Assembly (NCBI GenBank): GCA_011390055.1
Contig: JAABTC010000045.1
Location: 1 to 10,251, forward strand
Direction: 5' to 3'
Length of the DNA stretch: 10,251 nucleotides
From: Burkholderiales bacterium
GTDB lineage: Bacteria; Pseudomonadota; Gammaproteobacteria; Burkholderiales; Burkholderiaceae_C
This document shows positions 1 to 7,156 of this stretch, in pieces; position 1 is the first letter of the stretch, and each line of letters begins with the position of its first letter. Made by a program: the position numbers and the translations under genes. The notes beneath the pieces were generated by a model, which saw only the letters and a program-made list of their open reading frames with translations, was not told the origin of the DNA and made no database searches.

Positions 1-3
1 GTG

Positions 4-19
4 CGGGCAGGTCTGCCCG
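4..19. other. Short hairpin upstream of the DUF599 gene
   Basis: A perfect 7-base inverted repeat (CGGGCAG, 2-base spacer, CTGCCCG) lies 24 bases before the ATG of the DUF599 gene. No T-run follows, so it is not a convincing intrinsic terminator for an upstream gene. It could be part of the mRNA leader. Short GC-rich inverted repeats arise often by chance at this base composition, so the biological meaning is doubtful. Confidence 0.25.
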
Positions 20-43
20 GCGCCGCCAGCGCACAATGGTGCG

Positions 44-688
44 ATGAATTCGTCCTGGTCTTGGCTGGCGCTTGCCGGCTCCGTGGCGTTGATCGTCGGC
101 TATGAACTGCGCACGTGGGTGGTGGAGCGTCGCCATCCGCAATCCACGGCGCGTGCCGCGCATGCCGCCCTGCGTGAAGAGTGGGTGCGTGCGCTCTCGG
201 CGCAGCGCGGCTCGGAAATCGTCGCGGTGCAGACCCTGCGCAATTCGCTGATGTCGGCGACGATCAGCGCGTCCACTGCAGCCCTGGCGCTGATGGGCAC
301 CCTCTCGCTCAGTGCGGGCAACGCGCCGATGGGCTTGGCGTTGTTCGGTTCGACCCAGCTCACCCACGGCCTGGTGCTGGAGCTCTTGCTGCTGGCGACG
401 CTGTTCGCGTCGTACGTCTGCTCGGCCACGGCGATGCGCTACTTCAACCATGCCGGCTTCGTGCTGTCGCTGCCGGTGGCCTCGCCGGAACGCGACGCGC
501 GGCTCGGGACCGCGATCGACTACGTTCGCCGTGCCGGTTCGCTGTACGGCTGGGGCCTGCGCACCTTCTTTCTGGTGGCACCGATCATCGCCGGGCTGAT
601 CCATCCGCTGGCGATGCCCGTCGCGAGCCTGTTCCTGGTGCTGGCGGTGGGCGCACTCGACCGTCGACCGCCGGGGTCGGCGCCCTGA
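44..688 (+). CDS. DUF599 family integral membrane protein
   Basis: The 214-residue protein matches what I know of the DUF599 family, which are small membrane proteins of unknown biochemical function. The strongest marks are the segment QTLRNSLMSATISASTA (about residues 63-79) and RYFNHAGF (132-139). Hydrophobic segments lie near residues 5-22, 70-90, 108-128 and 173-205 (one or two passes), so four or five membrane helices are likely. A charged loop (about 25-60) follows the first helix. The length fits the family. The ATG at 44 has no clear Shine-Dalgarno sequence. An ATG at 36 is out of frame. The gene converges on the hydrolase gene, with 40 bases between the two stop codons and no clear T-rich terminator in that gap. 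Nothing here links it to the neighbouring transporter. The family call is good; the function is unknown. Confidence 0.8.
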   Translation: MNSSWSWLALAGSVALIVGYELRTWVVERRHPQSTARAAHAALREEWVRALSAQRGSEIVAVQTLRNSLMSATISASTAALALMGTLSLSAGNAPMGLALFGSTQLTHGLVLELLLLATLFASYVCSATAMRYFNHAGFVLSLPVASPERDARLGTAIDYVRRAGSLYGWGLRTFFLVAPIIAGLIHPLAMPVASLFLVLAVGALDRRPPGSAP

Positions 689-728
689 TGCGAACACGCC
701 GGCTTGCCGCAGGACAGCGCGTGCAGGT

Positions 729-2348
729 TCAAAAACCCACCGCCGCACCGTCGCGCCGCGGATCGCTGGCCGCGACATAGCCTTCGACCGATGCATCCCC
801 CAGCCGCCAGATGAACTGCCCGGCGCCGAAGTCCATGTAGCTGTCTTCCAGGCCGACGATGCGATGGCCGAGCGCAGCCAGCGCGTCGCGCGTGGCCTCG
901 GGCATCGAGCGCTCGACGTTGATGTCCAGCCCCTTCTCGAAGCGCCAGCGCGGCGCGTCGCAGGCAGCTTGCACGTTCTGGCCGTGGTCGAGCATGCGCA
1001 CGAGGGTCTGCACATGGCCCTGCGGCTGCATGTTGCCGCCCATCACGCCGAAGCTCATCACCGGTGCACCGTCTCGCGAGAGGAAGCCCGGGATGATGGT
1101 GTGGAACGGGCGCTTGCCGGGGGCGACGGCGTTGGGGCTGTGCGCATCGAGGCTGAAGCCATGGCCGCGGTTCTGCAGGCTGATGCCGAAGGTCGGTTCG
1201 ACCACGCCCGAGCCGAAGCCCATGTAGTTGCTCTGGATGTAGCTGACCATCATGCCGCTCTCGTCGGCGGTGCTCAGGTAGATGGTGCCGCCCTTGATGG
1301 CATAGCCGGGGCCGAAGACCTGCGCGCGCTGCGGGTCGATCAGCTTGGCCCGCGCCGCGAGGTACTGCGGGTCGAGCAGTGACTCGGCCGGCCCTTCCAT
1401 CGTTCGGGGTTCGGCGACGAAGCGGTAGACGTCGGCGAAGGCCAGCTTCATGGCCTCGATCTGCAGGTGCTGGCAGGCGGGGCCGTCGACCGGCAGCGAG
1501 GCCAGGTCGAAGTGCTCCAGCATGCCCAGCGCCATCTGGGCCGCGATGCCCTGCCCGTTCGGCGGGATCTCGTGCAGCGTGTGGCCACGGTACGGCTGCG
1601 CCAGCGGCGTGACCCACTCGGGCTCGAAGGCGGCGAGGTCGGCCTGCGTCAAGCGGCCGCCGTGCTGATGCGACCAGGCCGCGATGGCTGCACCGATCTC
1701 GCCGCGGTAGTAGGCCTCGCCCCCGGTCTGGCCGATGAGCTTGAGCGCACGCGCCGCGTGCGGCATCGAGAAGCGCTCGCCGACCTCGGGCGGCCGGCCC
1801 CTGGGCAGGAAGGTCTTGGCGTAGCCGGGCCCGCTGACGAGATCGGCCACCTTCGACGCCATCGTCCACTTCTGCTGCACGACCACCGGCACCGCATAGC
1901 CGCGCTCGGCGATCTCGGCCGCCGGGGCCATCAGGTCGGCGAAGGGCAGCTTGCCGAAGCGCTTGGACAGGGCCACCCAGCCGGCCACCGCACCGGGCAC
2001 GCTGACCGAATCGACGCCGCGCATCGGCGGCGCGGTCGCGCCGTCGCCGTACTTGCCGGTGAAGTATTCGCGCGTCCAGGCCGCCGGTGCCGGGCCGCTG
2101 GCGTTCAAGCCGTGCAGGCGCTCGCCGTCCCACAGGATGCAGAAGGCGTCGGAACCCAGGCCATTGCTGCAGGGCTCGACAATCGTCATGCAGGCTGCCG
2201 TGGCGATGGCCGCGTCCACGGCGTTGCCGCCGGCCGCGAGCATGCGCAGGCCGGCCTGCGCCGCCAGCGGATGCGACGTGGCCACCACGTTGCGCGCGAA
2301 CACCGGCTGGCGCGCGCTGGCGTACGGTTGGTCGTAGTCGAACTTCAT
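729..2348 (-). CDS. Cytoplasmic Ntn hydrolase, gamma-glutamyltransferase superfamily (atypical substrate pocket)
   Basis: This 539-residue protein belongs to the gamma-glutamyltransferase (GGT) superfamily of self-cleaving N-terminal-nucleophile amidohydrolases. The N-terminal part carries the family pattern AAGGNAVDAAIATAACMTIVEP (within 38-59). The predicted autocleavage site and nucleophile is Thr355 in GYAIKGGTIYLSTADESG. After it come SNYMGFGSGVV (373-383), KRPFHTIIP (412-420) and the conserved glycine pair G437-G438. No signal peptide is visible, so the enzyme should be cytoplasmic, unlike periplasmic E. coli GGT. Aligned by eye, E. coli Arg114 and Asp433, which hold the alpha-carboxylate and alpha-amino groups of the gamma-glutamyl unit, fall on Ala/Ser near residues 83-84 and Gly397. 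Ser462-Ser463 fall on His416-Thr417. The true substrate may therefore be another amide; GGT-fold relatives include oxamate amidohydrolase (HpxW) and cephalosporin acylases. Translation is probably coupled to the Bug gene: the sequence TAGGAG contains that gene's stop codon and this gene's ribosome binding site, 6 bases before the ATG. Confidence 0.9.
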   Translation of the reverse strand: MKFDYDQPYASARQPVFARNVVATSHPLAAQAGLRMLAAGGNAVDAAIATAACMTIVEPCSNGLGSDAFCILWDGERLHGLNASGPAPAAWTREYFTGKYGDGATAPPMRGVDSVSVPGAVAGWVALSKRFGKLPFADLMAPAAEIAERGYAVPVVVQQKWTMASKVADLVSGPGYAKTFLPRGRPPEVGERFSMPHAARALKLIGQTGGEAYYRGEIGAAIAAWSHQHGGRLTQADLAAFEPEWVTPLAQPYRGHTLHEIPPNGQGIAAQMALGMLEHFDLASLPVDGPACQHLQIEAMKLAFADVYRFVAEPRTMEGPAESLLDPQYLAARAKLIDPQRAQVFGPGYAIKGGTIYLSTADESGMMVSYIQSNYMGFGSGVVEPTFGISLQNRGHGFSLDAHSPNAVAPGKRPFHTIIPGFLSRDGAPVMSFGVMGGNMQPQGHVQTLVRMLDHGQNVQAACDAPRWRFEKGLDINVERSMPEATRDALAALGHRIVGLEDSYMDFGAGQFIWRLGDASVEGYVAASDPRRDGAAVGF

Positions 2349-2354
2349 CGCTGG

Positions 2355-2360
2355 CTCCTA
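2355..2360 (-). promoter_or_regulatory. Ribosome binding site overlapping the upstream stop codon
   Basis: On the minus strand the sequence TAGGAG holds both the TAG stop of the Bug receptor gene and an AGGAG Shine-Dalgarno motif. The motif is 6 bases from the ATG of the Ntn hydrolase. This fixes the hydrolase start at 2348 and suggests translational coupling of receptor and enzyme. Confidence 0.7.
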
Positions 2361-3329
2361 CTCCAGTGTGATCTTGCGCTCGCGGATCAGGGTCGCCCAG
2401 CGGGCGCTGTCGGCCTTGACCATCGCTGCGAACTTCGCCGGCCCCGCGTCGACCACGGGCTCCGCCCCCAACCGCGCCAGGCGCTCGGCGACATCGGATT
2501 GACGCATCGTGCGCTGCAATTCCTCGGCCACGCGGTTGACGATCGCCACCGGCATGCCCTTGGGCCCGTAGACGCCGAACCAGGTGTCGGACGTGAAGCC
2601 CGGCAGCCCGGACTCGGCGACGGTCGGCAAATCGGGCACCAGCGCCGAGCGCTTGGCGCTGGTGACGGCCAGCGCCTTGAGCTTGCCGTCCTTCACGTGC
2701 GGCAGACCGCTGACGATGCTGTCGAACAGCAACTGCACCTTGCCGCTGACGAGGTCGGGGATGGCCAGTGCGGTGCCGCGGTACGGGATGTGCAGGATGA
2801 AGACACCCGCCTGCGCCTTGAAGGCTTCGGCCGTCAGGTTGACGATGGTGCCGTTGCCGCTCGAGGCGTAGTTCATCTGGCCGGGCCGCGCCTTGGCGTA
2901 GGCGATCAACTCCTTGATCGAGGCCACCGGCAAGTCCTTGGGTACCAGCACGATGTTGGTCGCATTGGCAACCCAGGCCACCGGGGTGAAGTCGTTCTCG
3001 ACCTTGTACGGCAGGTTCGGGTTGAGGTGGGGCGCGATCGAATGCGTGCTGCTGGTGGCCATCAGCAGCGTGTGGCCGTCGGCCGCAGCCCTGGCGACCT
3101 CGCCCGAGCCGAGCGTGCCGCCCGCGCCCGGGCGGTTGTCCACCACGATCGTCTGGCCCAGGCCCGTGCCCAGGCCCTGTGCGATCGCGCGGGCAAGCAG
3201 GTCGGTGGCGCCGCCTGAGGGGAAAGGCACGACGAAGCGGATCGGCTTGGCAGGCCATGCCGGTTGCGCGTGAGCCAGAGGGGCGGCCGCGAGGAACGGC
3301 AGGCCGGCAAGCAGGGAACGGCGTTTCAT
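2358..3329 (-). CDS. Bug-family periplasmic solute-binding protein of a tripartite tricarboxylate transporter
   Basis: This 323-residue protein is the extracytoplasmic receptor of a TTT system (TctC/Bug family, typical length about 320). Residues 1-21 form a signal peptide: MKRR, a hydrophobic core, and a cleavage motif AHA before Gln22. The mature protein starts with the usual PAKPIRFVVPFPSGGATD segment (26-43), whose PSGG loop lines the ligand site. It continues with VVDNRPGAGG (62-71), PYRGTALAIPDLVSGKV (182-198) and Asp203 in QLLFDS. These are hallmark Bug positions. Bug proteins bind small carboxylates such as citrate, aspartate, glutamate or aromatic acids in the periplasm and deliver them to TctA/TctB. 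The ligand cannot be read from the sequence. The gene lies 39 bases after the MFS gene and 9 bases before the hydrolase. Its own ribosome binding site is weak (GAGAG, 7 bases before the ATG). Bug genes are often orphan; here TctA and TctB are close by, so this is probably their receptor. Confidence 0.92.
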   Translation of the reverse strand: MKRRSLLAGLPFLAAAPLAHAQPAWPAKPIRFVVPFPSGGATDLLARAIAQGLGTGLGQTIVVDNRPGAGGTLGSGEVARAAADGHTLLMATSSTHSIAPHLNPNLPYKVENDFTPVAWVANATNIVLVPKDLPVASIKELIAYAKARPGQMNYASSGNGTIVNLTAEAFKAQAGVFILHIPYRGTALAIPDLVSGKVQLLFDSIVSGLPHVKDGKLKALAVTSAKRSALVPDLPTVAESGLPGFTSDTWFGVYGPKGMPVAIVNRVAEELQRTMRQSDVAERLARLGAEPVVDAGPAKFAAMVKADSARWATLIRERKITLE

Positions 3330-3368
3330 GGGGTGGCTCTCGTGGACGGTGTCGGCATCATCGCATCG

Positions 3369-4997
3369 CTAGGGCACCGCAGCGGGAGGCAGGGCCAACG
3401 ACTGGGCGATGTAGCGCTGCACCCGGGGCGCCTCGGGGCCGAGGTGAAAGCCCAGGCGCTGCACGCGCAGCTCGGCGTCGAAGGCCGAGAACCGCTCGAG
3501 CCGCCGCTGGTGCTCGAGCCAGTTCTCGTCGACGAAGTACTCGATCACGCGCTCCGGATGCGCCGCATCCCGGAACAAGCCCCATGACAAGGCGCCCTGG
3601 CGCAGCCGCGCGCGGCGCGTGCGCTGCATCACCACACCGAACTCGTGCGCGCGCGCCGGATCGATCAGGTACTCGATCGTCACCATCACCGGCCCGTCGT
3701 CGGCCTCCACGCCGACCGGCGCCTCCACCGTGCTGGCCACCGACACCGGGCTGAAATCGATTTCGGCGCCGCCCTCGATCGTCAGCTTGCGCAACAGCAC
3801 GAGCATCAGCACGCCGAACCCTGCCGCCGCAGCCACCGCCGCGGCCACGTTGGTCCAGCTGGCGATCTGGCCCCACAGCAGCGAGCCCGCGGCCGAGCCG
3901 CCCATCAACGCCATCTGGTAGATCGACATGCCGCGCGCGCGCACCCAATCGGGCAGCGCGACCTGGGCCGAGACGGTGAGCGAGTTGGCCACCGAGATCC
4001 AGGCCATGCCCACGACCACCATCGCCGGCAAGGCCACCCACAACTCGGGCACGTAGACGATGACCACGGACAGGCCCGCCTGCACCAGGGTGCCGATGCG
4101 AACGAACTGGTCGCGCGTGTAGCGCGCGCGCCAGCGCGGAAAGCGCAGCGCCGCGACGATGGCCCCGAGGCCCAGGCAGGCCAGCATCACCGTGAACGTC
4201 GCCGGCCCGCCGCCGTGCAGCCGCCGCGCCACCAGGGGCAACAGCGCGATCAGCGCCGTCGACTGCAGGAAGAACAGGAATGCGCGCAGCAGGATGATCT
4301 TCAGCCGCGGCGACTGCAACGCAAAGTTCAACCCCACGCGCATCGCGCCGACGAAGCGCTCGCCCGGCAGCGTGCTGGCCTTGGCCTGGCGCTTCCAGCG
4401 CAGGATGAGCACGGTGGCACCGGCGGCGAGCAACGCGTTCAGCACGAACACCGCCGCCGGGCCCGACGCCGCGAGCAGCACGCCGGCCAGCACCGGCCCG
4501 ATGATGCGCGACAGGTTCATCGCGATGCCATTCAACGCAATGGCCGGCGAGAGCTGGGCCTTCGGCACGACCTCGGGCACGATGGCGGCGAACACCGGCC
4601 AACGCATTGCCAGGCCGATGCCGTTGACGAAGGTCAGCGCCAGCAGCAGCTCGGCGGTCAGCGCGTCGGCCAGCGACAGGCCCGCGAGCACCAGTGCATT
4701 GACCGAGACCCACAGTTGCGTCGCGGCGAAGTAGCGCCGGCGGTCGAGGATGTCGGCCATCGCGCCGCTGGGCAGGCCGAGCAGGAACACCGGCAGCGTC
4801 GACGCGGTCTGCACCAGGGCCACCATCACCGGGCTGGTGGTCAACGTGGTCATCAGCCAGGCGGCGGCCACGTCGTTCATCCACATCGTCAGGTTGGCCG
4901 CCAGCCAGGCCAGCCACAACATGCGGAAGGTGCGCTCCTGAAGCGGCGCGAGCGCGGCCGAGCCGATCAGCGAACGAACGGGGTTCTGAAACGGCAT
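3369..4997 (-). CDS. MFS_3-type major facilitator with C-terminal ABM-like domain
   Basis: The 542-residue protein resembles the MFS_3 (EntS-like) branch of major facilitator exporters. Residues 15-405 hold about 12 hydrophobic segments. The loop between helices 2 and 3 reads GLPSGAMADILDRRR (74-88), the canonical MFS motif A. After the last helix a linker of about 30 residues leads to a soluble domain (about 437-530) beginning GPVMVTIEYLIDPARAHEF. This looks like the dimeric alpha/beta barrel of antibiotic biosynthesis monooxygenase (ABM) proteins, seen on other MFS_3 members. Proton-driven efflux of a small molecule across the inner membrane is likely, with substrate unknown. The ATG at 4997 is chosen because the family begins at the APLQERTFRMLWLAW segment, and no in-frame start is visible in the 20 or so bases upstream. 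Its Shine-Dalgarno (GGGAG) directly abuts the ATG, which is poor spacing; Met26 is the next ATG. A double hairpin separates it from tctA. Confidence 0.85.
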   Translation of the reverse strand: MPFQNPVRSLIGSAALAPLQERTFRMLWLAWLAANLTMWMNDVAAAWLMTTLTTSPVMVALVQTASTLPVFLLGLPSGAMADILDRRRYFAATQLWVSVNALVLAGLSLADALTAELLLALTFVNGIGLAMRWPVFAAIVPEVVPKAQLSPAIALNGIAMNLSRIIGPVLAGVLLAASGPAAVFVLNALLAAGATVLILRWKRQAKASTLPGERFVGAMRVGLNFALQSPRLKIILLRAFLFFLQSTALIALLPLVARRLHGGGPATFTVMLACLGLGAIVAALRFPRWRARYTRDQFVRIGTLVQAGLSVVIVYVPELWVALPAMVVVGMAWISVANSLTVSAQVALPDWVRARGMSIYQMALMGGSAAGSLLWGQIASWTNVAAAVAAAAGFGVLMLVLLRKLTIEGGAEIDFSPVSVASTVEAPVGVEADDGPVMVTIEYLIDPARAHEFGVVMQRTRRARLRQGALSWGLFRDAAHPERVIEYFVDENWLEHQRRLERFSAFDAELRVQRLGFHLGPEAPRVQRYIAQSLALPPAAVP

Positions 4998-5015
4998 CTC
5001 CCGAGCATGCCACCA

Positions 5016-5035
5016 ACGGGCGCGATCGCGCCCGT
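5016..5035. repeat. Perfect 20-base palindrome between tctA and the MFS gene
   Basis: The two strands read identically. The RNA would form an 8-base-pair GC-rich stem (ACGGGCGC / GCGCCCGT) with a GATC tetraloop. It ends 18 bases before the MFS start codon. In the transcription direction it is followed by TTGGTGG rather than a U-run, so if it terminates transcription it does so weakly. The centre contains GCGATCGC. It could act as an attenuator, as a 3'-end stabiliser for tctBA mRNA, or as a binding site for a dimeric regulator. The palindrome itself is certain; its role is inferred. Confidence 0.5.
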
Positions 5036-5036
5036 C

Positions 5037-5053
5037 AGCCGGTATGCCCGGCT
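5037..5053 (-). other. Second hairpin at the end of tctA
   Basis: A 6-base inverted repeat (AGCCGG / CCGGCT, 5-base loop) starts in the tctA stop codon and lies one base from the 20-base palindrome. Read along the transcript, tctA ends and two stem-loops follow back to back before the MFS gene. Tandem stems after a coding region fit mRNA processing, 3'-end protection or partial termination. No T-run follows. Confidence 0.4.
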
Positions 5054-6570
5054 CAGACTTCCTCTTCGACGAAGGCCTCGGCCCGCTTCTTCCTGATCGA
5101 CGGCAGCATCACGATGATGATCATCAGCGCGGCCGCGGCCAGCAGGCCCGCCGACAGGCCCCGGGTGAGGAAGGTGGTCCAATCGCCACGCGACAGCAGC
5201 AGCGCGCGTCGCAAGTTCTCTTCCATCATCGGCCCCAGGATGAAGCCGAGCAACAGCGGCGCAGGTTCGCAGTGCAATTTGTGGAAGACGTAGCCGAGCA
5301 CACCGAACATGACCGCCATGTAGACGTCGAAATTGTTGTTGTTCAGCGTGTACAGGCCGATGCAGCAGAAGGCGAGGATCGCCGGGTAGAGCAGCCGGTA
5401 CGGCACGGTCAGCAGCTTGATCCAGATGCCGATCAGCGGCAGATTCAAGATGATCAGCATCGCATTGCCGACCCACATGCTGGCGATCAGGCCCCAGAAC
5501 AGCTCCGGGTTGCTGGTCATCACCTGCGGGCCGGGCTGGATGCCCTTGATCGTCATCGCGCCGACCATCAGCGCCATCACCGCGTTGGGCGGGATGCCCA
5601 GCGTCAGCATCGGGATGAAGCTGGTCTGCGCACCGGCGTTGTTGGCGCTCTCGGGGCCCGCGACACCGCGGATGTTGCCCTGGCCGAAGGGCACTTCGTC
5701 GGGTCGGCCGCGCGACTTCTTCTCCAGCGTGTAGGCCGCGAACGCTGCCAGCAAGGCGCCGCCGCCCGGCAGCACGCCCAGGACCGAGCCCAACGCGGTA
5801 CCGCGCAGCACGGCGGGCCAGGCATCCTGGAAGTCCTGCTTGGTCGGCCACAGGCCCTTGACGTCCTTGGTGAAGACCTCGCGGTGCTCGGCCGGACGGC
5901 CCAGGTTGGCGATGATCTCGCCGAAGCCGAAGATGCCCATCGCGACGGTGACGAAGCCGATGCCGTCGGTCAGTTCGGGAATGTCGAAGCTGTAGCGCGG
6001 CACGCCCGAGATCACGTCGGTGTTGATCTGGCCGAGCAGCAGGCCCAGCAGGATCATCGCGATGGCCTTGATGAGCGAACCCGAGGCCAGCACCACCGCG
6101 CCGATCAGGCCCAGCACCATCAGCGAGAAGTACTCCGCCGGGCCGAACTTGAACGCCAGTTCGGTCAGCGGCGGCGCGAACGCGGCAATGACGATGGTGC
6201 CGACGCAGCCGGCGAAAAAGGATCCCAGGCCCGCCGCGGCCAGCGCCGCCCCTGCCCTGCCCCTGCGCGCCATCGCATAGCCATCGATCGCGGTCACCAC
6301 CGAGCTCGACTCGCCCGGCACGTTGATCAGGATCGCGGTGGTGGAACCGCCGTACTGCGAGCCGTAGTAGATGCCGGCCAGCATGATCAGCGCCGGCGTC
6401 GCATCGAGGGCGTAGATGGACGGCAGCAGCATGGCCATCGTCGCGGTCGGGCCCAAGCCAGGCAACACGCCGACCAGGGTGCCGAGCAGCGCGCCGCCGA
6501 AGGCGTACATCAGGTTGGTCAGGGTGAACGCAACACCGAAACCCAGCGCAAGGTTGTTCAGGAGATCCAT
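5053..6570 (-). CDS. tctA: Tripartite tricarboxylate transporter large membrane subunit TctA
   Basis: This 505-residue polytopic protein has the length and motifs of TctA, the transport channel of TTT systems. It uses an ion gradient to move a carboxylate delivered by a Bug receptor. Visible hallmarks are GVLPGLGPTATMAMLLP (34-50), GIYYGSQYGGSTTAILINVP (66-85) with PGE directly after, and the second-half repeat near FLGVLPGGGALLAAF-like sequence (here SVLGVLPGGGALLAAFAAY). About a dozen hydrophobic segments cover the chain, and a short charged tail (RKKRAEAFVEEEV) ends it in the cytoplasm. The gene follows tctB by 16 bases. The ribosome binding site is weak (AAAGACGA-like), so translation may depend on ribosomes finishing tctB. 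After the stop come two hairpins and then the MFS gene. The family assignment is very secure; the substrate is unknown, since TctA proteins do not reveal ligand by sequence. Confidence 0.96.
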   Translation of the reverse strand: MDLLNNLALGFGVAFTLTNLMYAFGGALLGTLVGVLPGLGPTATMAMLLPSIYALDATPALIMLAGIYYGSQYGGSTTAILINVPGESSSVVTAIDGYAMARRGRAGAALAAAGLGSFFAGCVGTIVIAAFAPPLTELAFKFGPAEYFSLMVLGLIGAVVLASGSLIKAIAMILLGLLLGQINTDVISGVPRYSFDIPELTDGIGFVTVAMGIFGFGEIIANLGRPAEHREVFTKDVKGLWPTKQDFQDAWPAVLRGTALGSVLGVLPGGGALLAAFAAYTLEKKSRGRPDEVPFGQGNIRGVAGPESANNAGAQTSFIPMLTLGIPPNAVMALMVGAMTIKGIQPGPQVMTSNPELFWGLIASMWVGNAMLIILNLPLIGIWIKLLTVPYRLLYPAILAFCCIGLYTLNNNNFDVYMAVMFGVLGYVFHKLHCEPAPLLLGFILGPMMEENLRRALLLSRGDWTTFLTRGLSAGLLAAAALMIIIVMLPSIRKKRAEAFVEEEV

Positions 6571-6586
6571 GGTCGTCTTTCGGCGT

Positions 6587-7057
6587 TCAGGCGCTGGCGC
6601 CGAAGATGGTGGGCCACATCGGGATGATGAGACCCAGGCCCTTGATGAAGATCAGCCACGACATCACGACCAGTACGACCGCATTCGCGACCGCGGCCTT
6701 CCAGCTGAACTCGTCGCTGGCCCAGCTCGAGATGAAGACCAGCAAGGGCAGCGTGATCACCAGACCCAGCCGCGGCAGCGCGACGCCGAAGAAGGCGACC
6801 GCGCCCAGGATCACGATCAGCGGCTTCCAGGCGAAAGCACCGACCGGATCGCCCCCTTCGGTTTCGATGGTCAAAGCCTTGAACAGCTCGATGGCGCCGA
6901 GCAACGCCAGCAACGCCCCCAGACCGAACGGGAAGTAACCCGGCCCGGGGCGGGCGGAGCTGCCGAAGTTGTAGGTGGTGGCACCCCATGCGAACCCGAT
7001 CCCGATCGCCAGGAACATCAGGCCGGCCCAGAAGTCGCGCTCGCTTTTGATCTTCAT
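6587..7057 (-). CDS. tctB: Tripartite tricarboxylate transporter small membrane subunit TctB
   Basis: The 156-residue protein is the small membrane subunit (TctB, DUF1468) of a TTT transporter. It opens with a short charged N-terminus and a first helix (about 9-26). The family motif RPGPGYFP (36-43) follows and leads into the second helix (42-60). Further hydrophobic segments are near 79-93, 96-112 and 119-138. TctB is poorly conserved, so the position directly before tctA supports the call. It is the first gene of the apparent five-gene operon. The start at 7057 has a good Shine-Dalgarno, GGAG, 8 bases before the ATG. No TctD/TctE-type two-component regulator is present in the window. Confidence 0.93.
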   Translation of the reverse strand: MKIKSERDFWAGLMFLAIGIGFAWGATTYNFGSSARPGPGYFPFGLGALLALLGAIELFKALTIETEGGDPVGAFAWKPLIVILGAVAFFGVALPRLGLVITLPLLVFISSWASDEFSWKAAVANAVVLVVMSWLIFIKGLGLIIPMWPTIFGASA

Positions 7058-7156
7058 TTGGAGGTCTCCACCCGCCGAGGGTACTGCGGCGCATTCTAGG
7101 CAGCGTGCGGCCGCCGCCCCTCTGTGGTTTCCACGTAACTGGCGCCGCTCGACCGT
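7058..7156 (-). promoter_or_regulatory. Probable promoter region of the tctBA-MFS-Bug-hydrolase operon
   Basis: These 99 bases separate the stop of the secretion ATPase gene from tctB and are the widest gap on this strand. On the minus strand a TAGAAT hexamer at 7098-7093 resembles a sigma-70 -10 box and would give a leader of about 30 bases, but no good -35 lies 16-18 bases upstream (AGGGGC there). A small inverted repeat (GTGG-TTT-CCAC, 7124-7134) sits further upstream and could be an operator half-site. I see no T-rich terminator for the ATPase gene, so read-through into tctB is also possible. Weak evidence; placed mainly by context. Confidence 0.3.

Noticed and set aside
689..740. Possible bidirectional terminator between the convergent DUF599 and hydrolase genes
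   Set aside because: There is a TTTTT run on the minus strand, but it is inside the end of the hydrolase gene and is not preceded by a strong stem; GGTT-CAAA-AACC is only a 4-base-pair stem.
520..3258. A 912-codon open frame on the minus strand spanning the hydrolase and Bug genes
   Set aside because: It overlaps two genes with clear family motifs and is rich in Arg, Ala, Gly and Pro with no recognisable domain; it is an out-of-frame product of high G+C.
3645..5096. A 483-codon plus-strand frame opposite the MFS gene
   Set aside because: Its His/Arg/Gln-rich low-complexity composition is that of an antisense shadow of GC-rich coding sequence.
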